Source: Zingiber officinale
Lineage: Eukaryota; Streptophyta; Magnoliopsida; Zingiberales; Zingiberaceae
Length of the DNA: 64,000 nucleotides
NCBI RefSeq assembly: GCF_018446385.1
Contig: NC_056004.1
Location: 25,736,492 to 25,800,491 of the forward strand
Reading direction: 5' to 3'
The stretch's first letter is position 1. The number at the start of each line of letters is the position of its first letter. Made by a program: the position numbers and the translations under genes. Shown here piece after piece: positions 25,259 to 35,560 of this stretch. The notes beneath the pieces are model-generated. The model ran no database searches and was not told where the DNA came from. It was given only the letters and a program-made list of their open reading frames with translations.

Positions 25259-26970
25259 TGTTAGGATCGTTCGTACTCGGCTAGAGAGGGGGGGTGTGAA
25301 TAGCCGACCCCAAATTCGCTTTCTTTCTATAAATCGAGTTAGCACAGCGGAAAATACAAAGAAACGAAAGAGAAGAAAACCAAACCTTAACACAAGGATG
25401 TAACGAGGTTCGGAGATTAGGGCTCCTACTCCTCGGCGTGTCCGTAAGGTGGACGAGTCCAGTCAATCCGTCAGTGGATGAGCCCCCGGAAAACCGGCTA
25501 ATAGATACTCCTTGTGGGTGAAGAAACCTCGCCACAATAACTCGCAACAACAAGATAGAATACAAGGAATACAAGAAGTAAATACAATGAATGTAACAAT
25601 ACAAGCTTGCCTTCTTGTCGTCGACTGAAGTCCTGGAAGCAACAACTTCACGGACGAATGCCAAAAAGCAGCTCAGCCGAAAGAAGCTCACGCGGGGCTT
25701 CGGAAGTGAGCTCAACAAAGCTCAGTCGAAGCTGAAACTTCAGCAGCAGAACAGAAGTTTTAAGGAGGAAAAAGAAAGAGAGTTCTCACAGAAGATGCCC
25801 TCGTCTCCTTATACCTGCGAAGAAGAAACAGTGAAGAAACTAGTCGTTGCATCACAACGGCTAGAACCCTGATCGGTCTGTGGACGACGAGCAACATCTG
25901 ATCGGTCTGCGGACCGATCGGGCATCCACATTATCAGTCACTGATCGGTCCATGGACCGATCAGAACCTCTGATCGGTCGACAGACCGGAGGATCGATCG
26001 GTGCGGGGACCGATCAGAGGTTCCCGATCGGTCCCGACCGATCGGCCCCTCTGCGCCTCGCTCTGCTCGACTTGATCGACTCCGATCGGTCACCGGACTC
26101 GATCAGTTATCACTGATGAGCTCGATGTATTCTTGATCGGTCACCGGACCGATCAGAATTGAATTTCCTGGATCGATCACCGGATCGATCTAGTTCATGG
26201 TTTTCGCCAAACCAAGTCCAAACCAACATCCGGTCAATCTTGACTTGTTGGTACTTCATTCCTAGCATCGGTCACTCCCTTGACTGCTAGAATTCCCCAA
26301 GTGTCCGTCAATCCTTTGACCTACTTGGACTTTCCTCAACACCGGATGTCCGATCATCCCCGATCCATCTGGATTTTCCCTCTGGCTTCACTCACCGGAC
26401 TTTCACCGGCTTCACTCACCAGAATTTACACCGCCTAACATCCAAGTTAGGACTTTTCCCCGGCTTCACTCACGGGACTTTCACCGCCTAACGTCCCGAT
26501 TGACTCACTAGCCTCGCTTCACTCACTAGGACTTTCCACACTGCCTAACATCCCAGTTAGGACTTTCCCACTGCCTGGCTTCACTCACCAGGACTTTCCA
26601 CACTGCCTAACATCCCAGTTAGGACTTTCCCTCGTGCCAAGCTCCCTGCTTGGACTTTCCGCGTGCCAAGCTACCTGCTTGGACTTTTCCTCGTGCCAAG
26701 TCTCCGTACTTGGACTTTTCCAGTGCCAAGTCTCCATACTTGGACTTTTCGCGTGCCAAGCTCCCTGCTTGGACTTTTCCCGAATCACGGTCAACCAGGT
26801 CAACCTTGACCTAAGGTTGCACCTACAATCTCCCAAACACCTATTCTTGTCAAACATCAAGAATACAACTCTCTTCTCGTCAAACATCGTCAAACATCAA
26901 AACACAACTCGAGTCAGGTCAACTCGAGTCAGGTCAACCAGGTCAACCTTGACCTAAGATTGCACCAACA
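25259..26970 (-). mobile_element. Solo LTR of copia-like family X, minus orientation
   Basis: Inserted in the Tat B integrase with perfect TGGGC target duplications (25254-25258 and 26971-26975). Ends are TG...CA. Reverse-complemented, its last 300 bp match the LTR at 48455-49558, sharing the CCCACAAGGAG block and the terminal CACCCCCCTCTA motif, so it is the same family in the opposite orientation. On the minus strand: repeats of the TCCAAGCAGGGAGCTTGGCA type, then a GATCGGTCC/GGACCGATC array (25872-26200), then TATAAGG (25814-25808), then the transcribed part. No internal coding region remains, as expected after LTR-LTR recombination. Confidence 0.9.
25872..26200 (-). repeat. Palindromic GATCGGTC/GACCGATC array in solo LTR X
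   Basis: About ten inverted pairs such as GATCGGTCCATGGACCGATC, lying directly upstream (on the minus strand) of the LTR's TATA-like box. Confidence 0.85.
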
Positions 26971-27417
26971 TGGGCATACCGTACTACACCTCGAGAAGCT
27001 ACAGGAATCACTCCCTTTCAATTAGTTTATGGAGGAAAAGCAATAATTCCCATTGAGGTGGGAGTAGAATCTGATAGAAAACAATTACATGATGTAGACA
27101 ATGAGGGTCGACGACTCATGGAGCTGGACTTGATAGAGGAAATTAGAGATAAGGCCACAACTCGTCTCACATCATATCGACAACGAATGAGGCAAAATTA
27201 TAACAAAAGAATCATCCCCAGATTTTTCCAAGTGGGAGATCTAGTATGGAAGCGTATCAAACCTGTCGGGGATGTCAGTAAGTTGGCACCACAATGGGGA
27301 GGACCTTACAAAGTGGTGGAAAAGCTTGCATCATGTTCGTATTATCTCCAGGATACTGAAGGAAGAATTCTTGAACGTCCTTGGAGTGCAAATCATTTAC
27401 AACCTTACCGAACCTAA

Positions 27418-27730
27418 CAAGATCATACCACTCAAGAATACGTCTGAAGGAGCAAATCGTAATTATTTGAAGTAAGTATCCGGCAAACTGAGGACAAGTA
27501 TGCTTACAGTTTATGTATTCTATTTCTTTCAATAAATGCAATGTGAGATAAACACCGCCAAAGAAATAAATGTGGTTCACACAGATTGATAAGTATCGGC
27601 AGAACTTTTATAATCTATTCGAACGATCAATAGTGGGGAATGCTAAAGACCTATTCAACTCCCCTAATAAAAAACCCAGAAGTTTTAAAACCATTACAAG
27701 GTCAGTGCAAGCATTATAATTTTACATAAG
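27418..27730 (+). other. Post-pol spacer of Tat element B
   Basis: Non-coding spacer between the end of pol and the 80-bp array, with an AATAAATGCAATG polyadenylation-like signal at about 27532. No gene seen. Confidence 0.5.
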
Positions 27731-28370
27731 AACATAGTCGATCGGGAAATCTCATGAAGTAACTCGGACGGGTCTTCATGGGAGGAACCGGAGACTTTAA
27801 ACTATCACAGAACATAGTCGATCGGGAAATCTCATGAAGTAACTCAGACGGGTCTTCATGGGAGAAACCGGAGACTTTAAACTATCATAGAACATAGTCG
27901 ATCGGGAAATCTCATGAACTAACTCGAACATGTCTTCATGGGAGGAACCGGAGACTTTAAACTATCACAGAACATAGTCGATCGGGAAATCTCATGAAGT
28001 AACTCGGACGGGTCTTCATGGGAGGAACCGGAGACTTTAAACTATCATAGAACATAGTCGATCGAGAAATCTCATGAAGTAACTCGGACGGGTCTTCATG
28101 GGAGGAACCGGAGACTTTAAACTATCACAAAACATAGTCGATCGGGAAATCTCATGAAGTAACTCGGACGGGTCTTCATGGGAGGAACCAGAGACTTTAA
28201 ACTATCACAGAACATAGTCGATCGGGAAATCTCATGAAGTAACTCGAACAGGTCTTCATGGGAGGAACCGGAGACTTTAAACTATCACAGAACATAGTCG
28301 ATCGGGAAATCTCATGAAGTAACTCGGACGGGTCTTCATGAGAGAAACCGGAGACTTTTAACTATCATAA
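27731..28370 (+). repeat. 80-bp tandem repeat, 8 copies
   Basis: Units start AACATAGTCGATCGGGAAAT at 27731, 27811, 27891, 27971, 28051, 28131, 28211 and 28291, each exactly 80 bp and nearly identical. Each unit contains CTCATGAAG ... CTTCATGGGAG, an imperfect inverted repeat. It lies between pol and the antisense gene of element B. Confidence 0.97.
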
Positions 28371-29247
28371 AGCCTAATTGACCAGGATTATATTGTCAAG
28401 GCAAATTCAAAGTTATACAGATCTCCTCACAAAAATCAGTTGACATCCTACACTGAATCAAAAGCCAAGGTTAGAAGGGAATTCTATACATATATACATA
28501 TGTTACATTTCCTATCTGGAGGCCCATTCACATGGAGCTCTTTATTTAAAATCGCTCGGAGTATTATACCTAACTCGGAACTCAGGAGTTTTATACATTT
28601 CCTTATATAAAATCGCTCGGGATTATTCATTCTTTTGAAATATGTAGCATACTCGGCATATTCCTATCTGAGTGGAGCACAGAAAGATTACGAAAAATTC
28701 TACTGATTAAAGCTATGTGGTCATGAAAGATAGTATCTGCAAAGGAGTTTATTAAGACAAGGTTTAACTTCAAAAATTAAGTAAGGAATTCTTGAATAAA
28801 ACTTATGCTTAATGCCCGGAAGTATTTCAAAGGAGGCATTCTCAAACTAACACAAAAGAGAAACAGGTAAGTATCAAAACTTTCCCATATATCGCAATCA
28901 CTTAATTACAAAGTTTTTGGTTACAATTCCTTTCACTACCAGTTTTTCCATTACAAGTTTTTTCATTGTTAATCTTTTTGGATGCATAGATATGATTAAT
29001 TAAAATGACTTGTTAAATCTGCGGGTAGTTCTTTGTTAAGTCTGCGATGGCTTATGAAGGAAGAAGGAGGTTTCTTAGATAGATAACCACCCTCTCTCAA
29101 TTGTTGAAGAACTCCTGACACATAATGATTTAAAGCACCCACCATGCAATGGACAAATTCTTGAACAAATGCCGGAGACTTTAGATAAGCTAGGTGCCAC
29201 TCTTCCCATCGGTTTTTCTCCTGCTCCTTATAACTCTGAAAATCAGC
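28371..29247. other. Spacer downstream of the antisense gene
   Basis: No recognisable gene. It contains two similar short segments around AAAATCGCTCGGRATTAT (28548 and 28609). It is the likely 3' untranslated region of the antisense gene on the minus strand. Confidence 0.5.
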
Positions 29248-31460
29248 TTATAGTTTAGTGTTTTGAGCTTTTAAAGCATCTTTCTCCAATTTGAGTTGTT
29301 CCAATTCCTTCTCAAGCAATGACATCTCGGCATCTTGAGCCTTTCTTTGCGCTTGTTCCTGTTGGATAGCGAAATCATGAGAGGCTAGGTCTTGAGCTTG
29401 TTCAGAAAGACAGACATTATGAAGCTTCTCTACTTTCTCTAAAATAAGACTTTTATGAGAAGCGTCTAAGAGAGCTTTCTCCTTTAAAGCAATTTCCAGT
29501 CGTAGACCAGAGTGTAGTTGGTCCACCTATAGCTCCAAAGTTCTCCTTGCAATCTCTTTGTCTTTCAATAATTGTTGTGATTCATGTAATTCCTGTCTCA
29601 ATACCCCTAATTATTGATCTTGCAATGCCACTTTCTCTTGTAACTGAGTCAGGTCATCATTAGAAGGAGGTAAAGTAGCCTTCAATGTCTCTAGTTAAGC
29701 TTTCAACTTAGTGTTCTCCCGGTCCCGAGCCATGAGTAGCTGGTCTATGTGAAGACTTGAGGCAAGGAACTAAATAAAATAATAATACAGTTATAGATAG
29801 TGAGAAGAAGTTAATAGTATGTAACTAAGAATACATACAGCGACTGCCTGACAACTGTGATTGTCTGCCCGATTTGAAAGACTAATGCCCCTTAGTTGTT
29901 CTTGGCCTTGTAGCCAAGATTCAGCCAATAGGCCTTGTAGTTGTAGAGAGTCATAACTAGGCGGATCAGAGGCTTGTCCCATTTGGGAAGGTAGACCCAC
30001 AGCTTGTTTGAATAAAGACGGGGGAACGGAGGAAGAAGGAGGTAGGTAGGAAGAAGACGCAATAGAAAGGAAAGAAGTAGTGGAAGCAAGAGCAGCAGAA
30101 GAAGAACTAGATGGGATGGAAGGTGGCAATGCAAGGGATACTGACTCAGTCGTGGAAACGTGAATCGCAGAGGGCCCGACACTAGGAGAAGATCTCCGGC
30201 AAGGTGCTCGTTTTGCCCGTGGCCCAGAAGCCAAAGGGGGCAAGGCCAATGCAAGAGCTGGAGAAGACATAGAAGGGACAATGGTCATTTCAGAAGCAGA
30301 GGCAGAAGCAGAAGAAGCTAAAATAATAACACAAGAAGAGGGGATGAGTAAACCAGGTCTCATCATCCTAAGAGTAGGATTAGAGATAATATGGGTTGGA
30401 GACATTGGTGCCTTACCTCTCTCAAGAGAAATAGGCGTCGGAACAAGAGGAGCTTGCACGAAAGTACCAAAAAGATTACCAAAGGATACATTCTCAGTAA
30501 GCCTTGGCTTTTTGATTAAGGCAACGAAAGGCTGTTCTTCTTCCTCTTCCATGGTTGCGACAGCTTCTGCCTGTTGCTCTTCTTTAGACAGCAGGCCCAA
30601 GGTAGAGGAATTAAGAGTATCTCGTTGAATTCGCAGCCACTCTTCTCCGAGATTATTCACAAATGACTTAGTTATAGTAGGGTTCTTATACATAAAAGCC
30701 GGGAGAAGGGCATCAGTTGAAACACAGGGATTAAGCACCATTATAAAGAAGATATACCAATCAGTAAACGTAGGGTAAAATTTTTATACGTACCGAAAGA
30801 GTCATCCAAGGGGGTGTCAATATTGCTTATCCCAAAAGGAAACATCAAACCCTCCACAATTAAATGTGGCAAGCTGAATTTTGCTCCCCTCAGTTTAGAT
30901 AAAGCAAAGGCAACAGAGGGATCATTAAGGAGATTATGGGTACTAGGAACCGGAGGTAAATCGCATATCCATTGGATAGGAAAAGGAGAAGGAGAAGGGA
31001 GACGCATACTGAAAAATTTATGGCGTCATTCCCCTTGAGGGGGAATGCGGTTAAACAAAATAGCCTTAGGGCGACACTGAAACTTGAAGACACCAATGTC
31101 TATCTGACGCGGAACAAAGAAGTGATGAAAAAGACGAGGGGATAAAGGAAAATCTAGCAGTTTAGATACTCCAATGAAACCCACGAGAATAGAAAAAGAC
31201 TGAGGGATAAGCTGGTTAAGGGGAATATTGAAGTATACACTAACATCAGATAAAAAGGGATGAAGAGGAAATCGAAAATCTTGTAGGAATTGTTCTCGGA
31301 AGATAAATATATACCCTAAAGGAGGAAGATGTGGACTGTCTAGTGGAGTAGGGCGAACTATATAATAAGGAAGACCATAAGTCGCCTTCAAATCCACATC
31401 CTATGTCTCCGTAAGATCAGAAGCACATGAAAGGAACCATGCAGGAGGGGAAGTTGCCAT
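29248..31460 (-). pseudogene. Spliced antisense accessory gene of Tat element B
   Basis: From ATG 31460 on the minus strand, three exons (31460-30794, 30740-29839, 29769-29248) join into one frame of 697 codons with matching intron phases. Intron 1 (30793-30741) has donor GTACGT but ends in AA instead of AG; intron 2 (29838-29770) is a clean GTATGT...TTTAG. Stops lie at TAG 31403-31401, TGA 31028-31026, TAA 29697-29695, TAA 29613-29611 and TAG 29529-29527. Exon 1 resembles the 'putative gypsy-type transposon' domain (FRFPLHPFLSDVSVYFNIP). Exon 2 is Ser/Pro/Ala-rich with an acidic patch (EEEEEQPF). Exon 3 is a Gln/Leu/Lys-rich coiled coil. The gene lies opposite to pol, downstream of it, as in several Tat elements. 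Function unknown, possibly structural or regulatory (inference). Confidence 0.8.
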
Positions 31461-32289
31461 GGTGAAACAATAGAAGGAAGATGAATCGAGGGAGATGAAG
31501 AGAAAAGTGGGAAAGCGGGAGAGAACTTCTTAAAACCCTTATTTTCCTTTCGGTCCTGTGCTAAAACCCCCAAATAAGGAAAGAACGGAGAGGCTTACTG
31601 AGAAAGGCTGCCAATGAAGATGAGGAGGAGAAGAAGCTTCACAAAACGCGCTCGAGATCAAAAATGCGAGGAAGTATGAAGACAACAACGAGTAAATAAG
31701 GGCTTATAAAGCCCAACGCACGATCGCTCCGAGCCATCCGATCAAGGGTTACGAAAAACAAGGACAATATTTGGCTGTGGAATTTGAAAATGCGTCTATC
31801 ACATCATCAATGAATATCCTCTTATCACGTCAAGTGTATGATGGCAGAGAGTGGGGCACGTGGCAGTAGGCTACGCGAAGGCATTAATGGGTCTTAATTA
31901 AAAGGCATGGGCGGTGTGCTCAACCATAATGATCGGAGATTTGCATAGTCTCCGAGAAATCAAGATGACGTCAGCAACCATCAAAGGGCACTCATCTGAG
32001 AAAGGGCTAGGAAATGAAAATTTTCCTAAGTGTTGTAGTCAGTCATCCCGATCGACACATATCTCTAACTCTATGATAGCCGAACGGCCGCTCAAAACTC
32101 AGGCTTATGAAGTAGGATATGAGTGGCAGCTACACACCTAAGTTAGCGAGATGAAACAGAACAGTGAAATTATATAATTCAATCGAGAGCTTGAGAACAT
32201 AGAAGGCCCAAATAAAAGGCCACCAAAAACACTACTTGTTCAGTCAGTCGGACTTACAGTCTCCTTCGATTAAACTTGAGGGGAAGACT
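31461..32289. other. Region between antisense gene and 3' LTR, with polypurine tract
   Basis: About 0.8 kb without a plus-strand gene; it should hold the promoter of the minus-strand antisense gene. It ends in CTTGAGGGGAAGACT (about 32275-32289), a polypurine tract abutting the LTR-like sequence. Confidence 0.5.
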
Positions 32290-33095
32290 TGTGATGCGGT
32301 GATAAGGGGCCCACCAAGTGCGGGTCAAGGACAAAGGTAGCAGATGGCGTGAAGGTCAAAGTCAAGGCTAACGTAGAGGTCAAAGTCAAGACAGTCAACG
32401 TCAGGGAACTAACGGGCTCACTAAAGCTGGGTCGAGCGGAGGTCTGTGGCAGTTGCCGAGCAGAGGTCTATGGTCGTTGCCGATCGAGTGTGAAATGTCT
32501 GATCAGTAAGTGGCTTGTTCGAGTAGAACGCCCGTATAGCCAAGAGCACTACGGTAAGAACATCATATTCTCATCATAAAGCGGAGGAACATTAAGGCAA
32601 TTGGAGCGCTCGCCCGGTCAGGCGGGAAATAATCTACCGAACCAAGTTGTTGCAGGGAAGCAGCAGAGGTTAACCGAGCGGGGATCCCCGGCCGAGCGGC
32701 TCCCCTGCTTGGCCAAGCAGTGGGACCCCTTTCATATCCATTGATATTCATTTGGGAGATAATGCCACTAACAACGAGGCATGATTAACCGGCAGATCGT
32801 ACGACGAAAGCTTCTACTGTCTTGTCAGGGATTTGCATGCCCTGTTAAGGTATGATGTCAGAGCTACTTTTCTGGCATGTCCTTTCATAGGACAATTTAG
32901 ATAACATACTCATGCCTTGAGGAGCATGCACGTCGCCCGTTGGGGTACTATATAAAAGGGGGTCCATGTACCGACGAAAGTACGCGTTATTCATTATTCA
33001 CACCTGTGCTTACTGTTACTCCGCTTCCTTCTATTTTTTCGGTAACTGATTTTAGCATCAGAGGGTCAACACCGAAAATCCCTCCCTAACTCGAC
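32290..33095 (+). repeat. 3' LTR-like end of a Tat element, truncated and unlike the 5' LTR
   Basis: Begins TGTGATGCGGTGATAAGG straight after a polypurine tract; TATATAAA at 32949-32956; then the Tat-type block ending CTCGACACTGAT near 33092, where similarity to known LTR layout stops. It lacks the 36-bp minisatellite and does not match 19516-20461 beyond general layout. Confidence 0.6.
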
Positions 33096-33905
33096 ACTGA
33101 TATTTTTTATATTATAAAGTAAAACAAAATTTATATATGATCAACCTAGAAACTACATCTTCCACCGGCCTTCTCCACAATTTTTTAACAACATCACTTA
33201 TGATGTGCGTTTTATTTCTTGTGAAAGAATTAATGGAGTTTATAATCAATAGAAAATTTGTGCCCTCAAAAGATTTATGATTGCCCATTGATTACGGGAA
33301 ACTTTGAATTCAAGTTGTTTATTTTATTACATTCCCTAATATCATTTTTTTCTTTTTATTCTTTATTTACTTTTAACTAAAATCATTTGTAGAATGAACA
33401 ACTGAATTAAATGGTACTATTTTGTATCATTATAGAGTAATACAATGACGAGCAGTTAATTAATATTATATTTTGTTTTCGAGACATTTTTATTACTGCT
33501 TCAAACATACATGATTAATTTTTTTAAAAAACATTTAACATTAGTTACTGATTCTGATTTCTTCTTATGTAACAATGTCAATGATAAAATAAATATGTAG
33601 TTTGAATAGTGCTAATTGAGAGAATAACTAACTCCATGGTTCGTGTATTAAAGAGAATATCAAAGTTAATTTGCCCTATATAATTGCCGGAAACAAATTA
33701 ACCGCGCGTGGCTTCACTCGGTTTGATGACCAGGCCGTCTCCATTCATTTCCTAATCTTATTACAATTAGATTTTGTGCACAATCTTATAATTAGATTAT
33801 AAAATCATAGTCATTCTTATCATTAAAAAGAAAAACAGTCAATCTAAAAAGCATGCTTATTCCAAATCCTAATCAAATGCGTTCCTATCTTATTTCTAAC
33901 TAACA
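33096..33905. other. AT-rich intergenic region upstream of the B3 gene
   Basis: No coding signal on either strand. It should contain the promoter of the gene at 33963. Confidence 0.6.
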
Positions 33906-33909
33906 AATC

Positions 33910-33917
33910 TATAAATA
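33910..33917 (+). promoter_or_regulatory. TATA box of the B3-domain gene
   Basis: TATAAATA lies 46 bp upstream of the ATG at 33963, consistent with a short 5' untranslated region. Confidence 0.6.
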
Positions 33918-33962
33918 ACACTGCAATCTTAATTTGTTCTTGCACTCTTCTTTAGTTAACCC

Positions 33963-34517
33963 ATGCTAGCGAAGCGAAAGACTTCCAGCGACGACGGCGA
34001 GGCCACCCCCACCGTGCCGGAGTGGGTGACCACCTTAGCGAGGCGGCAGTTCACCGACAACGATGGCGAGGCCATTGGCGTGTGGTTCATCGCCTCGAAG
34101 AGGGTGGAGAACTCTGACCTCGTCACGCAGCAGAACCGCCTCTACCTTCCCACCGACTCCGTCGCGGCCAATCTCGTCGGCCTCCTCTCCCTGGAGGAGC
34201 GCGCCATGGCCAGCCTCGTCGGCGATATCGGCCAGCCTAGTAAGCGGAGCCGCACGGAGGCAGAGGAAGAGGAGATGAGGAAGAAGCAGAAGGCGGCGAG
34301 GCGGGCGCACGGAGGGCTGTCAGTGCGGGTGTACGCACGGTGCGGGTTCGTGTTCTACTTGTGGCTGACTCGATGGGATGGAAGCGGTGGCACCGTGATT
34401 AAGGGCGACGAGCTCAAGTTGTTCCGCTCATTTAGTGCTCTGAAAAAGGGTGACAAGATTGACGTTTGGGCCTTCCGCCGCGGCGGCGAACTTTGCTTCG
34501 CCATCGGGAGGCGGTGA
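33963..34517 (+). CDS. B3 domain-containing protein (At2g31720/DUF313-like)
   Basis: Intact single-exon ORF of 184 residues. The start is the first ATG after a TATA box. The N-terminal third is variable (PEWVTTLARRQFT). From about residue 40 on it shows the small plant-specific B3 fold: RVENSDLVTQQNRLYLP, a 'LLSLEERA' helix, an acidic/basic linker (EEEEMRKKQKAARRAHG, about 100-117), then VRVYARCG..F.LWLTRW and the final GDKIDVWAFRRGGELCFAI strands. This matches the poorly studied B3 group formerly Pfam DUF313 (PF03754), expected to be nuclear DNA-binding proteins; targets are unknown. Codon use is GC-rich like monocot genes and unlike the AT-rich flanks. A Tat retroelement end lies less than 1 kb upstream. 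Confidence 0.8.
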   Translation: MLAKRKTSSDDGEATPTVPEWVTTLARRQFTDNDGEAIGVWFIASKRVENSDLVTQQNRLYLPTDSVAANLVGLLSLEERAMASLVGDIGQPSKRSRTEAEEEEMRKKQKAARRAHGGLSVRVYARCGFVFYLWLTRWDGSGGTVIKGDELKLFRSFSALKKGDKIDVWAFRRGGELCFAIGRR

Positions 34518-34887
34518 ACTGCTAGATCACCTACTACGATACTACTCTGTTCAGCTCTGTATGCTCACGAATACCTTTTGGGGATCTAAATCGTTAAGTA
34601 ACAATTATTACTTAGTTGGTACTTGTGTGTGATACGGGTTAGTGAGTGTATTCAGGAAGTGACATTGAGATGTAAGTTAAGATAAGAGAAGTCAAAGTGT
34701 AAAGTGGTATTTGGTTATGTTGATAACCTGACCTAGGAGTCCCTAAAATCACATCCATGAAGCTCCGAAGCAGAACAATCGTATAGGACCGTCCGACGAT
34801 AAGCCTGGTAGAAAAAGAGAAATACGACACTTGGTCATTTAATGATTGAACGAAAGGAGAATTTGGTCCGGTAAAACTCGACCAAAC
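34518..34887. other. 3' flank of the B3 gene
   Basis: Contains the probable 3' untranslated region, then sequence with motifs (CCTAGGAGTCCCTAAAATCAC) that lead into the 108-bp array and look retroelement-derived. No gene seen. Confidence 0.4.
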
Positions 34888-35560
34888 GTAAGGATTTTCA
34901 TCAGCACTCGATCGGGCATAGTTCGAACGGATCTAGAGATCGATACTTAGCCTTATAAAGTTCTTGATATCCGTTCGGCTGGGTAAAAGCTGAACGAACA
35001 TAAGATTCTCTGTGAACATCCGGCCGGGCATAGTTTGGACGGGCCTAGAGATACTTAATTTTACATAGTTCTTGATACACATTCGGCAAGATAAAGGTTG
35101 AACGAACATAAGATTCTCTATGAATGCCCCGCCGAGCATTTTCCGGACGGACCCAGAGATACTTAACCTTCTATAGTTCTTGATACGCATTCGGCTGGGT
35201 AAATGTTGAACGAACATAAAATTTCCTATGAACATCCGGCCGAGCATAGTCTGGACGGGCTCAGAGATATTTAATCTTCTATAGTTCTTGATACGCGTTC
35301 GACCAGGTAAAGGTTGAACGAACATAATATTCTATGTGAACACCCGACCGGACATAGCCTAGACAGGCCCAGAGATACTTAGCATTCTATAGTTCTTGAT
35401 ACGCGTTCGGTAGGGTAAAGGCTAAATGAACATAAGATTCTCTGAACACTAGACCGAGCATAATCCGGACGGGTCCAGAGATATTTAACCTTCTATAATT
35501 CTTGATACACGTTCGGCCGGATAAAAATTGAACAAACATAAAGATCCTCATCGAAGCAAC
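34888..35560. repeat. 108-bp tandem repeat, about 6 copies
   Basis: CATAAGATTC-type unit starts lie at 34999, 35107, 35215, 35323, 35431 (exact 108-bp steps) and 35537 (106), with a partial copy before. Units share CCGGCCGGGCATAGTxTGGACGGG, AGAGATACTTAA and TTCTTGATACGCGTTCGG. Copies are 75-85 percent alike by eye. It is probably a remnant of a gypsy LTR. Confidence 0.9.

Larger units (their letters stand above)
20515..27417 (+). pseudogene. Tat-lineage gag-pol with second RNase H, interrupted by a solo LTR
   Basis: ATG 20515 opens Gag; a frameshift before 20781 moves into the main frame. Order: Gag (about 20900-21420); aspartic protease (DTGSS, about 22092); reverse transcriptase (VCIDFRDLNKASPKDYYPLP; active site YVDD 23202-23213); RNase H (23550-23970); a second, plant-type RNase H (VYVDGSSTRQGSG, about 24018-24380), diagnostic of the Tat lineage; integrase zinc region (HQGSCDSHIGG ... 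CISC); and integrase core (WGMDIVG, VSDNGRQF, NREI). Breaks are TAA 23283-23285, a frameshift near 23365, TGA 24193-24195, TAA 24910-24912, a one-base shift near 25010, and the solo LTR at 25259-26970. The integrase C-terminus resumes at 26976 and ends at 27417. No chromodomain. Inactive. Confidence 0.9.

Noticed and set aside
26585-26957. Open frames of about 100 codons on both strands in solo LTR X
   Set aside because: They are caused by the CCAAGCTCCCTGCTTGGAC-type repeats in the LTR.
27731-28370. CRISPR-like regular repeats
   Set aside because: The 80-bp units are continuous tandem copies without unique spacers, in a plant retrotransposon.
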